Part shown: in pieces, positions 1 through 5,226 of the stretch | Numbering within the stretch: the stretch's first letter is position 1 | Layout of the letters: every line of letters begins with the position of its first letter | NCBI GenBank assembly: GCA_013695115.1 | Contig: JACDBD010000003.1 | Span: 1-6,079 of the forward strand | Source: Actinomycetota bacterium | Lineage (GTDB): Bacteria; Actinomycetota; Acidimicrobiia; IMCC26256; JACDBD01 | Length of the DNA: 6,079 bases | Direction: 5' to 3' | Notes under the pieces: generated by a model | What the model saw: the letters and a program-made list of their open reading frames with translations, nothing else | Told to the model about the DNA's origin: nothing | Databases searched by the model: none | Program-made: the position numbers and the translations under genes

Positions 1-159
1 GTCACGATCTGCCGATCCGGCGGTCGATCGGCGATAGTGACCGAGGCGCTGAACGCCTGGGGCTTCGACTCGGTGAACCTCGCCGGCGGCCTCCAGGCGT
101 GGGAGGCCGCCCGCCTGCCCATCGTCACCGACGACGGCGCCCCCGGCACCGTCGCCTAG
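1..159 (+). CDS. Rhodanese-like sulfurtransferase, C-terminal fragment (5' end outside window)
   Basis: Only the last 52 residues are present; the frame is open from base 1 and ends at TAG 157-159. The fragment opens with VTICRSGGRS, the strand plus active-site loop of rhodanese domains. Cys4 of the fragment would be the persulfide-carrying catalytic cysteine, in a six-residue CRSGGR loop typical of small single-domain (GlpE/PspE-like) sulfurtransferases. The following segment ending in NLAGGLQAW matches the conserved rhodanese end, where the last helix follows a GG-x-x-x-W motif. A short non-conserved tail closes the protein. These enzymes move sulfane sulfur from thiosulfate or a protein persulfide to an acceptor; the actual donor and acceptor cannot be told. 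The domain might be the tail of a larger protein, since the start is missing. Its stop codon interlocks with that of the convergent transporter gene. Confidence 0.9.
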   Translation, partial: VTICRSGGRSAIVTEALNAWGFDSVNLAGGLQAWEAARLPIVTDDGAPGTVA

Positions 160-1055
160 CCGGGGACGACCGCCGGCTCGGCCTCGGTGATCCGGGTGTC
201 GGGGATGCGGGAGGCCTCGCCCCGGCTGGTGAGCCAGGCGCCGAGGATCACGAGCCCGGCGCCGACGAGCGACACCGCGGCGACGTGCTCGTCGCGCACC
301 ACCACGCCGAGCACGATCGCCACCACCGGCGTGAAGTAGATGGCGACCGCACCGCGGGTGGCGCCGGCCCGTCCGGACAGCGTGACGAAGGCGACGTACG
401 CCCAGCCGGTGCCGAGCAGTCCCAGCGGGAGCATCGCGGCCGCGCTCCCGCCGCCCCACTCCGAGCCCGGGAGCGCGGCGACGCCGATCGGGGTCACGAG
501 GGCCAGCGCGACCAACAACGCCCGCAGCAACACCGGCAGTGCGCCGTAGCGCTGCTGGAGCGGCACCGCGACGTTGGCGCCGATCCCATAGAGCGTGACC
601 GCGATCGCGCACAGCCCGACGCCCAGGGCGGTGGCGTCGGCGTCCTGGATGGACGGCCAGGTGATGCACACCACGCCGGAGAAGCCGACGGCCAGGCCGA
701 AGAGCTGGACCCGCCCGGGCAGGGCCCGCAGCGCCACCACGCCCACGAACGCGGTCGTGAGCGGCACCGCGCCATTCAGCATCCCCGCCAACGAGGAGTC
801 GATCCACCGCTGCGCCACCGGGAAGAGCATCAACGGGATCGCCATCCACGTGAGCGCGAGCACCACGACCCGGGGCCAGTCGCTCCGGTCGATGCGGGTG
901 CGGCGGGCAACCGGCACCATTGCCAGGGCGAGCGCCCCGAGCGCGATACGTGCGGTCGTCACCACCGGCGGGCGGAACGACTCGAGCCCGTACTCGATCC
1001 AGAGGAACGACGAGCCCCAGATGGCCGCGGCCGCGGCGAGCAGGCTCCACTCCAC
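156..1055 (-). CDS. EamA/DMT-superfamily transporter (RhaT/YdcZ-like permease)
   Basis: A 299-residue protein with about ten hydrophobic segments arranged as two homologous EamA halves (about residues 1-133 and 145-276). The first half opens with the characteristic AAIWGSSFLWIEYGL, and the first-half helix MLNGAVPLTTAFVGVVAL and the second-half FTPVVAIVLGVVV are the usual Pro-containing helices. Family members export amino acids, metabolites or drugs across the cytoplasmic membrane, usually by proton exchange; the substrate is unknown here. The frame is open further upstream to about 1328, but I chose GTG at 1055. It places the family's first helix at the N-terminus, has GGAGG 11 nt upstream and gives the usual length of about 300. 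The next upstream ATG (1184) would add 43 polar residues and overlap the divergent DUF554 gene. The C-terminal 20 residues are hydrophilic and not conserved. The gene converges on the rhodanese gene with no spacer. Confidence 0.9.
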   Translation of the reverse strand: MEWSLLAAAAAIWGSSFLWIEYGLESFRPPVVTTARIALGALALAMVPVARRTRIDRSDWPRVVVLALTWMAIPLMLFPVAQRWIDSSLAGMLNGAVPLTTAFVGVVALRALPGRVQLFGLAVGFSGVVCITWPSIQDADATALGVGLCAIAVTLYGIGANVAVPLQQRYGALPVLLRALLVALALVTPIGVAALPGSEWGGGSAAAMLPLGLLGTGWAYVAFVTLSGRAGATRGAVAIYFTPVVAIVLGVVVRDEHVAAVSLVGAGLVILGAWLTSRGEASRIPDTRITEAEPAVVPG

Positions 1056-1066
1056 CGGACCGAACG

Positions 1067-1071
1067 CCTCC
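1067..1071 (-). promoter_or_regulatory. Shine-Dalgarno for the EamA gene
   Basis: The minus strand reads GGAGG here, 11 nt before the GTG at 1055. The spacing is slightly long, but it is the only good match near any in-frame start. It decides the start codon in favour of 1055 over the longer open frame. Confidence 0.45.
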
Positions 1072-1148
1072 GGCCGCGTGCCGTGCGTGGTCGTGATGAA
1101 CCTGCGTCCGATCGGGCGAGTCTCGCACGCGCCCGTGCCCGCCCGACC

Positions 1149-1154
1149 TAGTTT
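1149..1154 (+). promoter_or_regulatory. -10 element of a leaderless promoter for the DUF554 gene
   Basis: TAGTTT fits the actinobacterial -10 consensus TANNNT. It ends 7 nt before the GTG at 1162, so transcription starting at the normal distance would begin at or next to the start codon. There is no purine-rich Shine-Dalgarno between it and the GTG, as expected for a leaderless mRNA. No convincing -35 is seen. The site lies in the 106-bp spacer between two divergent genes. Confidence 0.5.
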
Positions 1155-1161
1155 CCCGATC

Positions 1162-1872
1162 GTGCGGGGCGCGGGCACGCTCATCAACATCGCGGCGGTG
1201 CTGGCGGGCTCGACCGCGGGCGTGCTGCTGGGCAGCCGGCTCCCCGAACGCTTCCGCATCACCGTGATGCAGGGTCTTGGCCTGTTCACCGTGTTCCTCG
1301 GTGTGCGCGAGGGGCTGCTGACCCGCAACGCGTTGCTGATGCTCGGCGCGCTCCTGCTCGGCGGGCTCGTGGGCGAGCTGCTGCGGCTCGAAGACCGCCT
1401 CGAGCGCGTCGGCGAACGGATCGAGGCACGCGTGAGTCGGGCACCGCGCGCATCGGGGTCCTCGACCAGATCGCGCTTCGTCGAGGGCTATCTGGTGGCG
1501 TCGCTGGTGTTCTGCGTGGGCCCGCTCACGATCCTGGGCTCGATCCAGGACGGGCTCAACGGCGACATCGACCTGCTCGCGACCAAGAGCGCCCTCGACG
1601 GCTTCGCGGCATTGGCGTTCGCGACGACACTCGGGTGGGGCGTCGCCGCCAGTGTCGTGACCATCGCGGTGCTCCAGGGTGGCCTCACCGCCTCGGCCGC
1701 CCTGCTCGACGACGTGCTCACCGACCGCATGGTCGACGAGATGAGCGCGGTCGGAGGACTCCTCCTCATCGGGATCGGGCTGCGCCTTCTCGACATCGCC
1801 GAGGTACGGGCGGCGTCGTTCCTGCCCGCCCTGGTGTTCGCGCCCGTGCTGGTGGCGCTGTTCGGGCGCTGA
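1162..1872 (+). CDS. DUF554 family integral membrane protein
   Basis: A 236-residue hydrophobic protein of the DUF554 family (which includes E. coli YqgA and B. subtilis YdfK), a membrane family of unproven function sometimes described as possible transporters. Conserved stretches are the N-terminal GTLIN motif (residues 5-9), LPERFR (27-32), FCVGPLTILGSIQDGLNGD (117-135) followed by TKSALDGFAA (141-150), and EMSAVGGLLLIGIGL (193-207). Two hydrophobic blocks (about 5-75 and 108-235) are joined by a charged, Arg/Glu-rich linker at about 76-107 that is probably cytoplasmic. The frame is open far upstream, but GTG 1162 is chosen because the family begins exactly at this (M)RGxGTLIN sequence and a TAGTTT box lies at leaderless distance. 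It is transcribed away from the EamA gene. The livH promoter follows 32 nt after its stop, so I do not group it with the Liv operon. Confidence 0.9.
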   Translation: MRGAGTLINIAAVLAGSTAGVLLGSRLPERFRITVMQGLGLFTVFLGVREGLLTRNALLMLGALLLGGLVGELLRLEDRLERVGERIEARVSRAPRASGSSTRSRFVEGYLVASLVFCVGPLTILGSIQDGLNGDIDLLATKSALDGFAALAFATTLGWGVAASVVTIAVLQGGLTASAALLDDVLTDRMVDEMSAVGGLLLIGIGLRLLDIAEVRAASFLPALVFAPVLVALFGR

Positions 1873-1874
1873 CC

Positions 1875-1890
1875 GGGGCCATTCCCCTTT
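1875..1890 (+). terminator. Weak hairpin plus TTT after the DUF554 gene
   Basis: GGGG (1875-1878) can pair with CCCC (1884-1887) around a 5-nt loop, followed by TTT. It sits 2 nt after the DUF554 stop and before the next promoter, which is a sensible place. The stem is only 4 bp and the T tract only 3, so it may be chance. Confidence 0.2.
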
Positions 1891-1904
1891 CGAGGTCTGA
1901 CTCC

Positions 1905-1910
1905 TAGACT
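1905..1910 (+). promoter_or_regulatory. Putative -10 box of the Liv operon promoter
   Basis: TAGACT matches TANNNT and would place the transcription start near 1916-1918, leaving a leader of about 20 nt before GTG 1938. No clear -35 is visible at 16-18 bp upstream. The hexamer GACTCC occurs twice, at 1899-1904 and 1907-1912, on either side of and within this box. It could be a regulator site or coincidence. This is the only candidate promoter seen for livHMGF in the window. Confidence 0.45.
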
Positions 1911-1923
1911 CCGCACCCGGATC

Positions 1924-1931
1924 AAGGGGGG
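1924..1931 (+). promoter_or_regulatory. Shine-Dalgarno of the LivH-like gene
   Basis: AAGGGGGG lies 6 nt before the GTG at 1938, a strong match at good spacing. It fixes the start so that a full signal peptide is included in the product. Confidence 0.65.
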
Positions 1932-1937
1932 AAATCC

Positions 1938-3257
1938 GTGCGACCACGGACGAGAGCCTGGGGAGCGTTCGCACTGCTCGCGCTCACGGGCGCGCTGGCG
2001 GTCGCATCCGCGATGCCCGCCTCCGCTCAGGAGGACGACGAGGAGACGCCGGTCGACGAGCCCGAGTTCGTGCGGGGCCGGATCCAGGACAAGACCAAGG
2101 AACCGTCCAAACCGCTGGAGGGAGTCGAGCTCACCGCCAAGAAGGGCGACCGCGAAGTGGGCGAGGCGGTCACCGACGAGGAAGGCAGCTGGGAGATCAT
2201 GCTCCCGGGCCCAGGCACGTACACGGTCACGCTCGACACCGACACCCTGCCCAAGGGAGTCGGGCTCCGCGACGAGGACAAGGCGAGCCTCGAAGTCGAG
2301 ATCGAGGAAGGTCGGGCCAAGGGACTCATCTTCGCCATCGGTGAGCGCACGACGACGAGCAGGTCGCCGGCCGAGCGATTGCTCAACCTGGGGGTCCAGG
2401 GCATCCGGGTCGGGGTGGTGCTCGCGCTCGCGTCAGTCGGGTTGTCGCTCATCTTCGGCGTCACCGGCCTGGTGAACTTCGCCCACGGCGAGGTGGTTAC
2501 GTTCGGGGCGCTGATCGCGTTCTTCCTGAGCGCGTCGGCAGGCGGACCGGAGATGCCGTTGGTCGCCGCCGCCGTACTCGCTCTCCTCGCCGGCGGTCTC
2601 TTCGGCTACGTGCTGGAATCCGGGCTCTTCCGACGCCTGCGCCGACGGCGCTCGGGGAACGTCGCCCTCATCGTCGTGTCCATCGGGCTGGGGCTCTTCC
2701 TCCGCCACGTGTTCCTCATCATCTTCGGCGAGCGGCCGCGGCCGTTCACCGAGTTCACGGTGCAGAAGAACTTCGACGTGGGGCCGATCTCGCTTCCGCC
2801 CAAAGACTTCGTGATCATCGGGCTGTCGCTCGCGCTGCTCGTGGCGGTAGGGCTCCTGCTCCAGGGCACCCGCCTCGGCACCGCCATGCGGGCGGTCTCC
2901 GACGACCGAGATCTGGCCGAGGCCTCGGGCATCGACGTCGAGCGGGTGATCCTCGTCACCTGGATCGCCGGCGCGGCATTGGCCGGGCTCGGCGGCGTGT
3001 TCCAGGGCATCACCGACAAGATCACCTACGACATGGGTTTCACCCTGCTGCTGTCGATGTTCGCCGCCGTCATCCTGGGCGGGATCGGCACCGCCTACGG
3101 CGCGATGGCGGGTGGACTCGTCATCGGCGTGACGACGCAGGTGAGTACGTACTGGGTCGAGAGCAAGTACAAGCTGGGCGTGGCGCTGGCCGTGCTGATC
3201 CTGGCGGTGCTGATCCGCCCCCAGGGCCTCCTGGGCCGGGCCGAACGGGTGGGATAG
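1938..3257 (+). CDS. livH: LivH-type ABC permease with N-terminal signal peptide and extracellular carboxypeptidase-regulatory-like domain
   Basis: A 439-residue fusion. Residues 1-30 look like a Sec signal peptide: Arg-rich start, Ala/Leu core, and ASA before Q31 as a cleavage site. After an acidic linker, residues about 44-134 form a predicted beta-sandwich of the CarboxypepD_reg/transthyretin-like kind: VRGRI, then a loop and GVELTAKKG, then TDEEGSWEIMLPGPGTYTVTL (78-98), the hallmark turn and strands. Residues about 147-436 are the BPD_transp_2 channel: GVTGLVNFAHGEV (174-186), cytoplasmic Arg cluster RRLRRRR (232-238), the ATPase-contact loop AMRAVSDDRDLAEASGIDVERV (about 316-337), LGGIGTAYGAMAGG (380-393) and the family-end motif RPQGLLGR (427-434). 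LivH proteins are usually about 290-310 residues, so the first 145 or so are extra. It should pair with the LivM-like protein to form the membrane pore of an amino-acid-type importer. The start is GTG 1938, with a strong Shine-Dalgarno. UrtB-type urea permeases also carry N-terminal extensions, but the motifs here look more LivH-like. The permease call is sure; the substrate is not. Confidence 0.93.
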   Translation: MRPRTRAWGAFALLALTGALAVASAMPASAQEDDEETPVDEPEFVRGRIQDKTKEPSKPLEGVELTAKKGDREVGEAVTDEEGSWEIMLPGPGTYTVTLDTDTLPKGVGLRDEDKASLEVEIEEGRAKGLIFAIGERTTTSRSPAERLLNLGVQGIRVGVVLALASVGLSLIFGVTGLVNFAHGEVVTFGALIAFFLSASAGGPEMPLVAAAVLALLAGGLFGYVLESGLFRRLRRRRSGNVALIVVSIGLGLFLRHVFLIIFGERPRPFTEFTVQKNFDVGPISLPPKDFVIIGLSLALLVAVGLLLQGTRLGTAMRAVSDDRDLAEASGIDVERVILVTWIAGAALAGLGGVFQGITDKITYDMGFTLLLSMFAAVILGGIGTAYGAMAGGLVIGVTTQVSTYWVESKYKLGVALAVLILAVLIRPQGLLGRAERVG

Positions 3258-3275
3258 GGAGATGCGAATGCACCA

Positions 3276-3352
3276 AGAGCGAGCGAGCGCAGTCGAACGA
3301 GCACGGAGTCCCGAGCGGCCCGCAGGGCACGTCGCCGAGCGGCCCGTAGGGC
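3276..3352 (+). repeat. Repeat-rich spacer: GAGCG runs plus an imperfect 24-bp tandem repeat
   Basis: The spacer contains GAGCGAGCG-type runs (3279-3288 and nearby), then two copies of an 18-nt unit, CCGAGCGGCCCGCAGGGC at 3311-3328 and the same with one change (C to T) at 3335-3352, period 24. It resembles interspersed intergenic repeats of high-GC actinobacterial genomes; that is inference, because only one window is visible. A similar GAGCG-type run is found after livF at 6040-6060. Confidence 0.55.
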
Positions 3353-3376
3353 GGCCGGCGGGTATCCCGCCGGCCG
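3352..3376 (+). repeat. Perfect 11-bp inverted repeat (RNA hairpin) just before livM
   Basis: CGGCCGGCGGG (3352-3362) is exactly complementary to CCCGCCGGCCG (3366-3376) around a 3-nt TAT loop, giving a very stable all-GC stem. It ends 19 nt before the livM ATG, and the only nearby Shine-Dalgarno-like bases (GAGG at 3381-3384) follow it. No T tract follows, so it is unlikely to end transcription. A role in mRNA stability or in separating livH and livM expression is plausible, as with REP elements between transporter genes. Confidence 0.7.
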
Positions 3377-3395
3377 AGGCGAGGCGACCATAGAG

Positions 3396-4385
3396 ATGGA
3401 CATCGTCGAGGTCCTCGCCGACGCGATCCGGGTGGCGATCGGGCCGCTGGCGGCCGCCTACGCGCTGGCGGCGGTCGGACTGAACCTCCAGTTCGGGTAC
3501 ACCGGGCTGCTCAACTTCGGCCACGTCGCCTTCCTCATGGTGGGCGCCTACGGCACCGCCATCACCGTCGACCAGGGCGGCCCGCTGTGGCTGGGGCTGC
3601 TCGTCGGCGTCGCCGCCGCGGTCGCGCTCGGTCTGCTTTTCGGGCTGCCGACCCTCCGCCTCCGGGCCGACTACCTCGCCATCGTGACGATCGCGGCGGC
3701 AGAGGTGCTGCGGATCCTCATCCGCGGTCCGGGAGAGGATTCGTTGACCCGGGGCGTATTCGGGATCCAGCGCTTCGGCAACGACTTCTTCGACCTCAAC
3801 CCGTTCCCCAACGGCGAGTACGGCATCGGCCGGGTCTCGTTCACCGAGCGGGGCCTGTGGGTGCTGACCGTCGCGTGGGCGCTCGTCGCCGTCTTCACCG
3901 TGCTCGTGGTACTGCTCACCCGCAGCCCCTGGGGCCGCGTCCTGCGGGCGATCCGCGAGGACGAGGACGCCGCCCGCAGCCTGGGTAAGAACGTGTTCGT
4001 GCTCAAGCTCCAGAGCCTCGTCATCGGGGGGGTGATCGGGGCGTTCTCGGGAATGCTGCTCGCCATCGACCGCCAGTCGGTGAACCCCGACAGCTACCTC
4101 CCGGTGGTGACGTTCGCGATCTACACCGTGCTGATCCTGGGCGGGCCGGCGTCGCGACTCGGACCGATCGTCGGCGCAGTCCTCTACTGGTTCGTCATCC
4201 AGTTCACCGAGGGCTTCGCCCGTGAGGCGATCCGAGCGGGCTGGATCCCCGAGTCGGTCCTCGACGAGACCGACATCGGCGCGCTGCGGTTCGCGCTCGT
4301 GGGGCTCGGGCTCATGCTCCTCATGATCTTCCGGCCCCAGGGGATCCTCGGGAAGCGGGAGGAGGTGCTCATCGATGCCCAGTGA
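3396..4385 (+). CDS. livM: LivM-type branched-chain amino acid ABC transporter permease
   Basis: A 329-residue BPD_transp_2 permease, normal in length for actinobacterial LivM. Family motifs in order: GLNLQFGYTGLLNFGHVAF (28-46), LPTLRLRADYLAIVTIA (84-100) with AAEVLR after it, the cytoplasmic ATPase-contact loop GRVLRAIREDEDAARSLGKN (180-199), GAFSGMLLA (215-223), LGGPASRLGPIVGA (248-261) and the end motif FRPQGILGK (312-320). About eight membrane segments are visible, with longer polar loops at about 111-152 and 271-296. It would pair with the LivH-like protein as the second half of the channel. The start is ATG 3396. The frame is open back to the livH stop but contains no other usual start codon. 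Its own ribosome site is weak (GAGG 11 nt upstream), and a small ORF ends 2 nt before it. The 3' end overlaps livG by 11 nt. Confidence 0.95.
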   Translation: MDIVEVLADAIRVAIGPLAAAYALAAVGLNLQFGYTGLLNFGHVAFLMVGAYGTAITVDQGGPLWLGLLVGVAAAVALGLLFGLPTLRLRADYLAIVTIAAAEVLRILIRGPGEDSLTRGVFGIQRFGNDFFDLNPFPNGEYGIGRVSFTERGLWVLTVAWALVAVFTVLVVLLTRSPWGRVLRAIREDEDAARSLGKNVFVLKLQSLVIGGVIGAFSGMLLAIDRQSVNPDSYLPVVTFAIYTVLILGGPASRLGPIVGAVLYWFVIQFTEGFAREAIRAGWIPESVLDETDIGALRFALVGLGLMLLMIFRPQGILGKREEVLIDAQ

Positions 4386-5226
4386 GACCGCCGCCCCGGT
4401 GACCGGTGTCGCACCCGAGCCCGGGGTGGCGAAGCCCGACCCGATCCTGTCTGTCTCGGGGTTGCGGAAGAGCTTCGGCGGCCTCGTGGCAGTACACGTC
4501 GACCACCTCGAGTGCCAGCGCGGGACCATCACCGGGCTCATAGGCCCCAACGGCGCCGGCAAGACCACCATGTTCAATCTGCTCACCGGGTTCGACCGCG
4601 CCGATGCGGGGACGTGGAGCTTCGACGGCAGCCAGCTCGAGGGGATGCTGGCCTACCAGATCCCGCGGACCGGGCTGGTGCGCACGTTCCAGCTGACCAA
4701 GGCGCTGGCCAAGATGACCGTGCTCGACAACATGACGCTGGCCGCCACCACGCAGCGGGGCGAACGCCTGCGCGAGTGCCTGGTTCGACCGTTGTGGCGA
4801 CAGCAGGAGCGCGAGATCGAGGCGCGCGCCGACGCGTTGCTGGAGCGGTTCAACCTCGCGCATATGCGAACCGAGTACGCGGGCACGCTGTCGGGCGGCC
4901 AGCGCAAACTGCTCGAGATGGCCCGGGCGCTCATGGTCGAGCCGCGCATGCTGCTCCTGGACGAGCCCACCGCGGGCGTGAACCCCGCGCTCCTCCAGTC
5001 GATCTTCGACCACGTGCGCGAGCTGCGGGACGACGGCATGACGGTCATGTTCGTCGAGCACGCCATGGATGTCGTGATGGGCATCAGCGACTGGGTGGTG
5101 TGCATGGTCGAGGGGCAGGTCATCGCCGAGGGCCCGCCGGCCTCGATCGCCACCAACGACGCCGTCATCGACGCCTACCTCGGTGCCAAGCGCACGGAGG
5201 AAGCCCAGACCGGAGGGGGAGGGTGA
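4375..5226 (+). CDS. livG: LivG-type ABC transporter ATP-binding protein
   Basis: A 283-residue ABC ATPase with all catalytic parts: Walker A GPNGAGKT (57-64), Q-loop Gln106 in RTFQ, signature LSGGQ (172-176), Walker B LLLDEP (193-198, catalytic Glu197), D-loop region AGVNP and switch His229 in VEHAMD. The RTGLVRTFQ context (98-106) and the C-terminal IDAYLG are typical of LivG. It would hydrolyse ATP on the inner face of the membrane as a heterodimer with the LivF-like protein, driving the two permeases. A Pro/Ala-rich N-terminal extension of about 20 residues precedes the domain. The start ATG 4375 has GGGAGGAGG at 4357-4365, 9 nt upstream and inside livM. The last codons, encoding a Gly4 tail, are at the same time the ribosome site of the next gene. 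It overlaps livM by 11 nt and livF by 4 nt, indicating translational coupling. Confidence 0.96.
   Translation: MPSETAAPVTGVAPEPGVAKPDPILSVSGLRKSFGGLVAVHVDHLECQRGTITGLIGPNGAGKTTMFNLLTGFDRADAGTWSFDGSQLEGMLAYQIPRTGLVRTFQLTKALAKMTVLDNMTLAATTQRGERLRECLVRPLWRQQEREIEARADALLERFNLAHMRTEYAGTLSGGQRKLLEMARALMVEPRMLLLDEPTAGVNPALLQSIFDHVRELRDDGMTVMFVEHAMDVVMGISDWVVCMVEGQVIAEGPPASIATNDAVIDAYLGAKRTEEAQTGGGG

Larger units (their letters stand above)
3262..3393 (+). other. Small ORF bridging livH and livM (43 codons; doubtful gene)
   Basis: An open frame from ATG 3262 (a second in-frame ATG is at 3268) to TAG 3391-3393. AGGGAG at 3256-3261 is 6 nt from the second ATG, a good ribosome site, and the stop is only 2 nt before the livM ATG. 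The predicted peptide is Arg/Pro/Ala/Glu-rich with no known domain, and its middle is a sequence repeat (RSPERPAGH then VAERPVGRP). It is probably not a functional protein, but translating it could carry ribosomes to livM, which has only a weak Shine-Dalgarno of its own. Confidence 0.25.

Noticed and set aside
99..1151. A 350-codon plus-strand frame opposite the EamA gene
   Set aside because: Low-complexity Arg/His/Gly/Asp-rich translation with no family resemblance, while the minus strand gives a clear EamA transporter.
595..1161. Upstream extension of the DUF554 frame
   Set aside because: The extension is antisense to the EamA gene and has no membrane or family character. The conserved DUF554 start lies at GTG 1162.
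1056..1328. N-terminal extension of the EamA protein, e.g. from the ATG at 1184
   Set aside because: It would add 43 or more polar residues before the family's normal first helix and overlap the conserved start of the DUF554 gene. GTG 1055 with GGAGG upstream fits better.
3255..3396. LivH-LivM fusion by readthrough of the TAG at 3255 (the frame stays open into livM)
   Set aside because: The 46 intervening codons are Arg/Ala-rich repeat sequence, and open frames are expected by chance at this GC. No stop-codon readthrough context was recognised.
4024..4042. Run of seven G followed by GGGG in livM as a possible G-quadruplex
   Set aside because: There are too few suitably spaced G-tracts, and the run is explained by Gly/Val codons in a conserved coding segment.
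2433..4586. A 717-codon open frame on the minus strand, antisense to livH, livM and the start of livG
   Set aside because: Its product is Arg/Asp/Glu/His/Gln-rich with no recognisable domain, and the opposite strand encodes three well-conserved family proteins. Long antisense frames are usual in DNA of this GC content.
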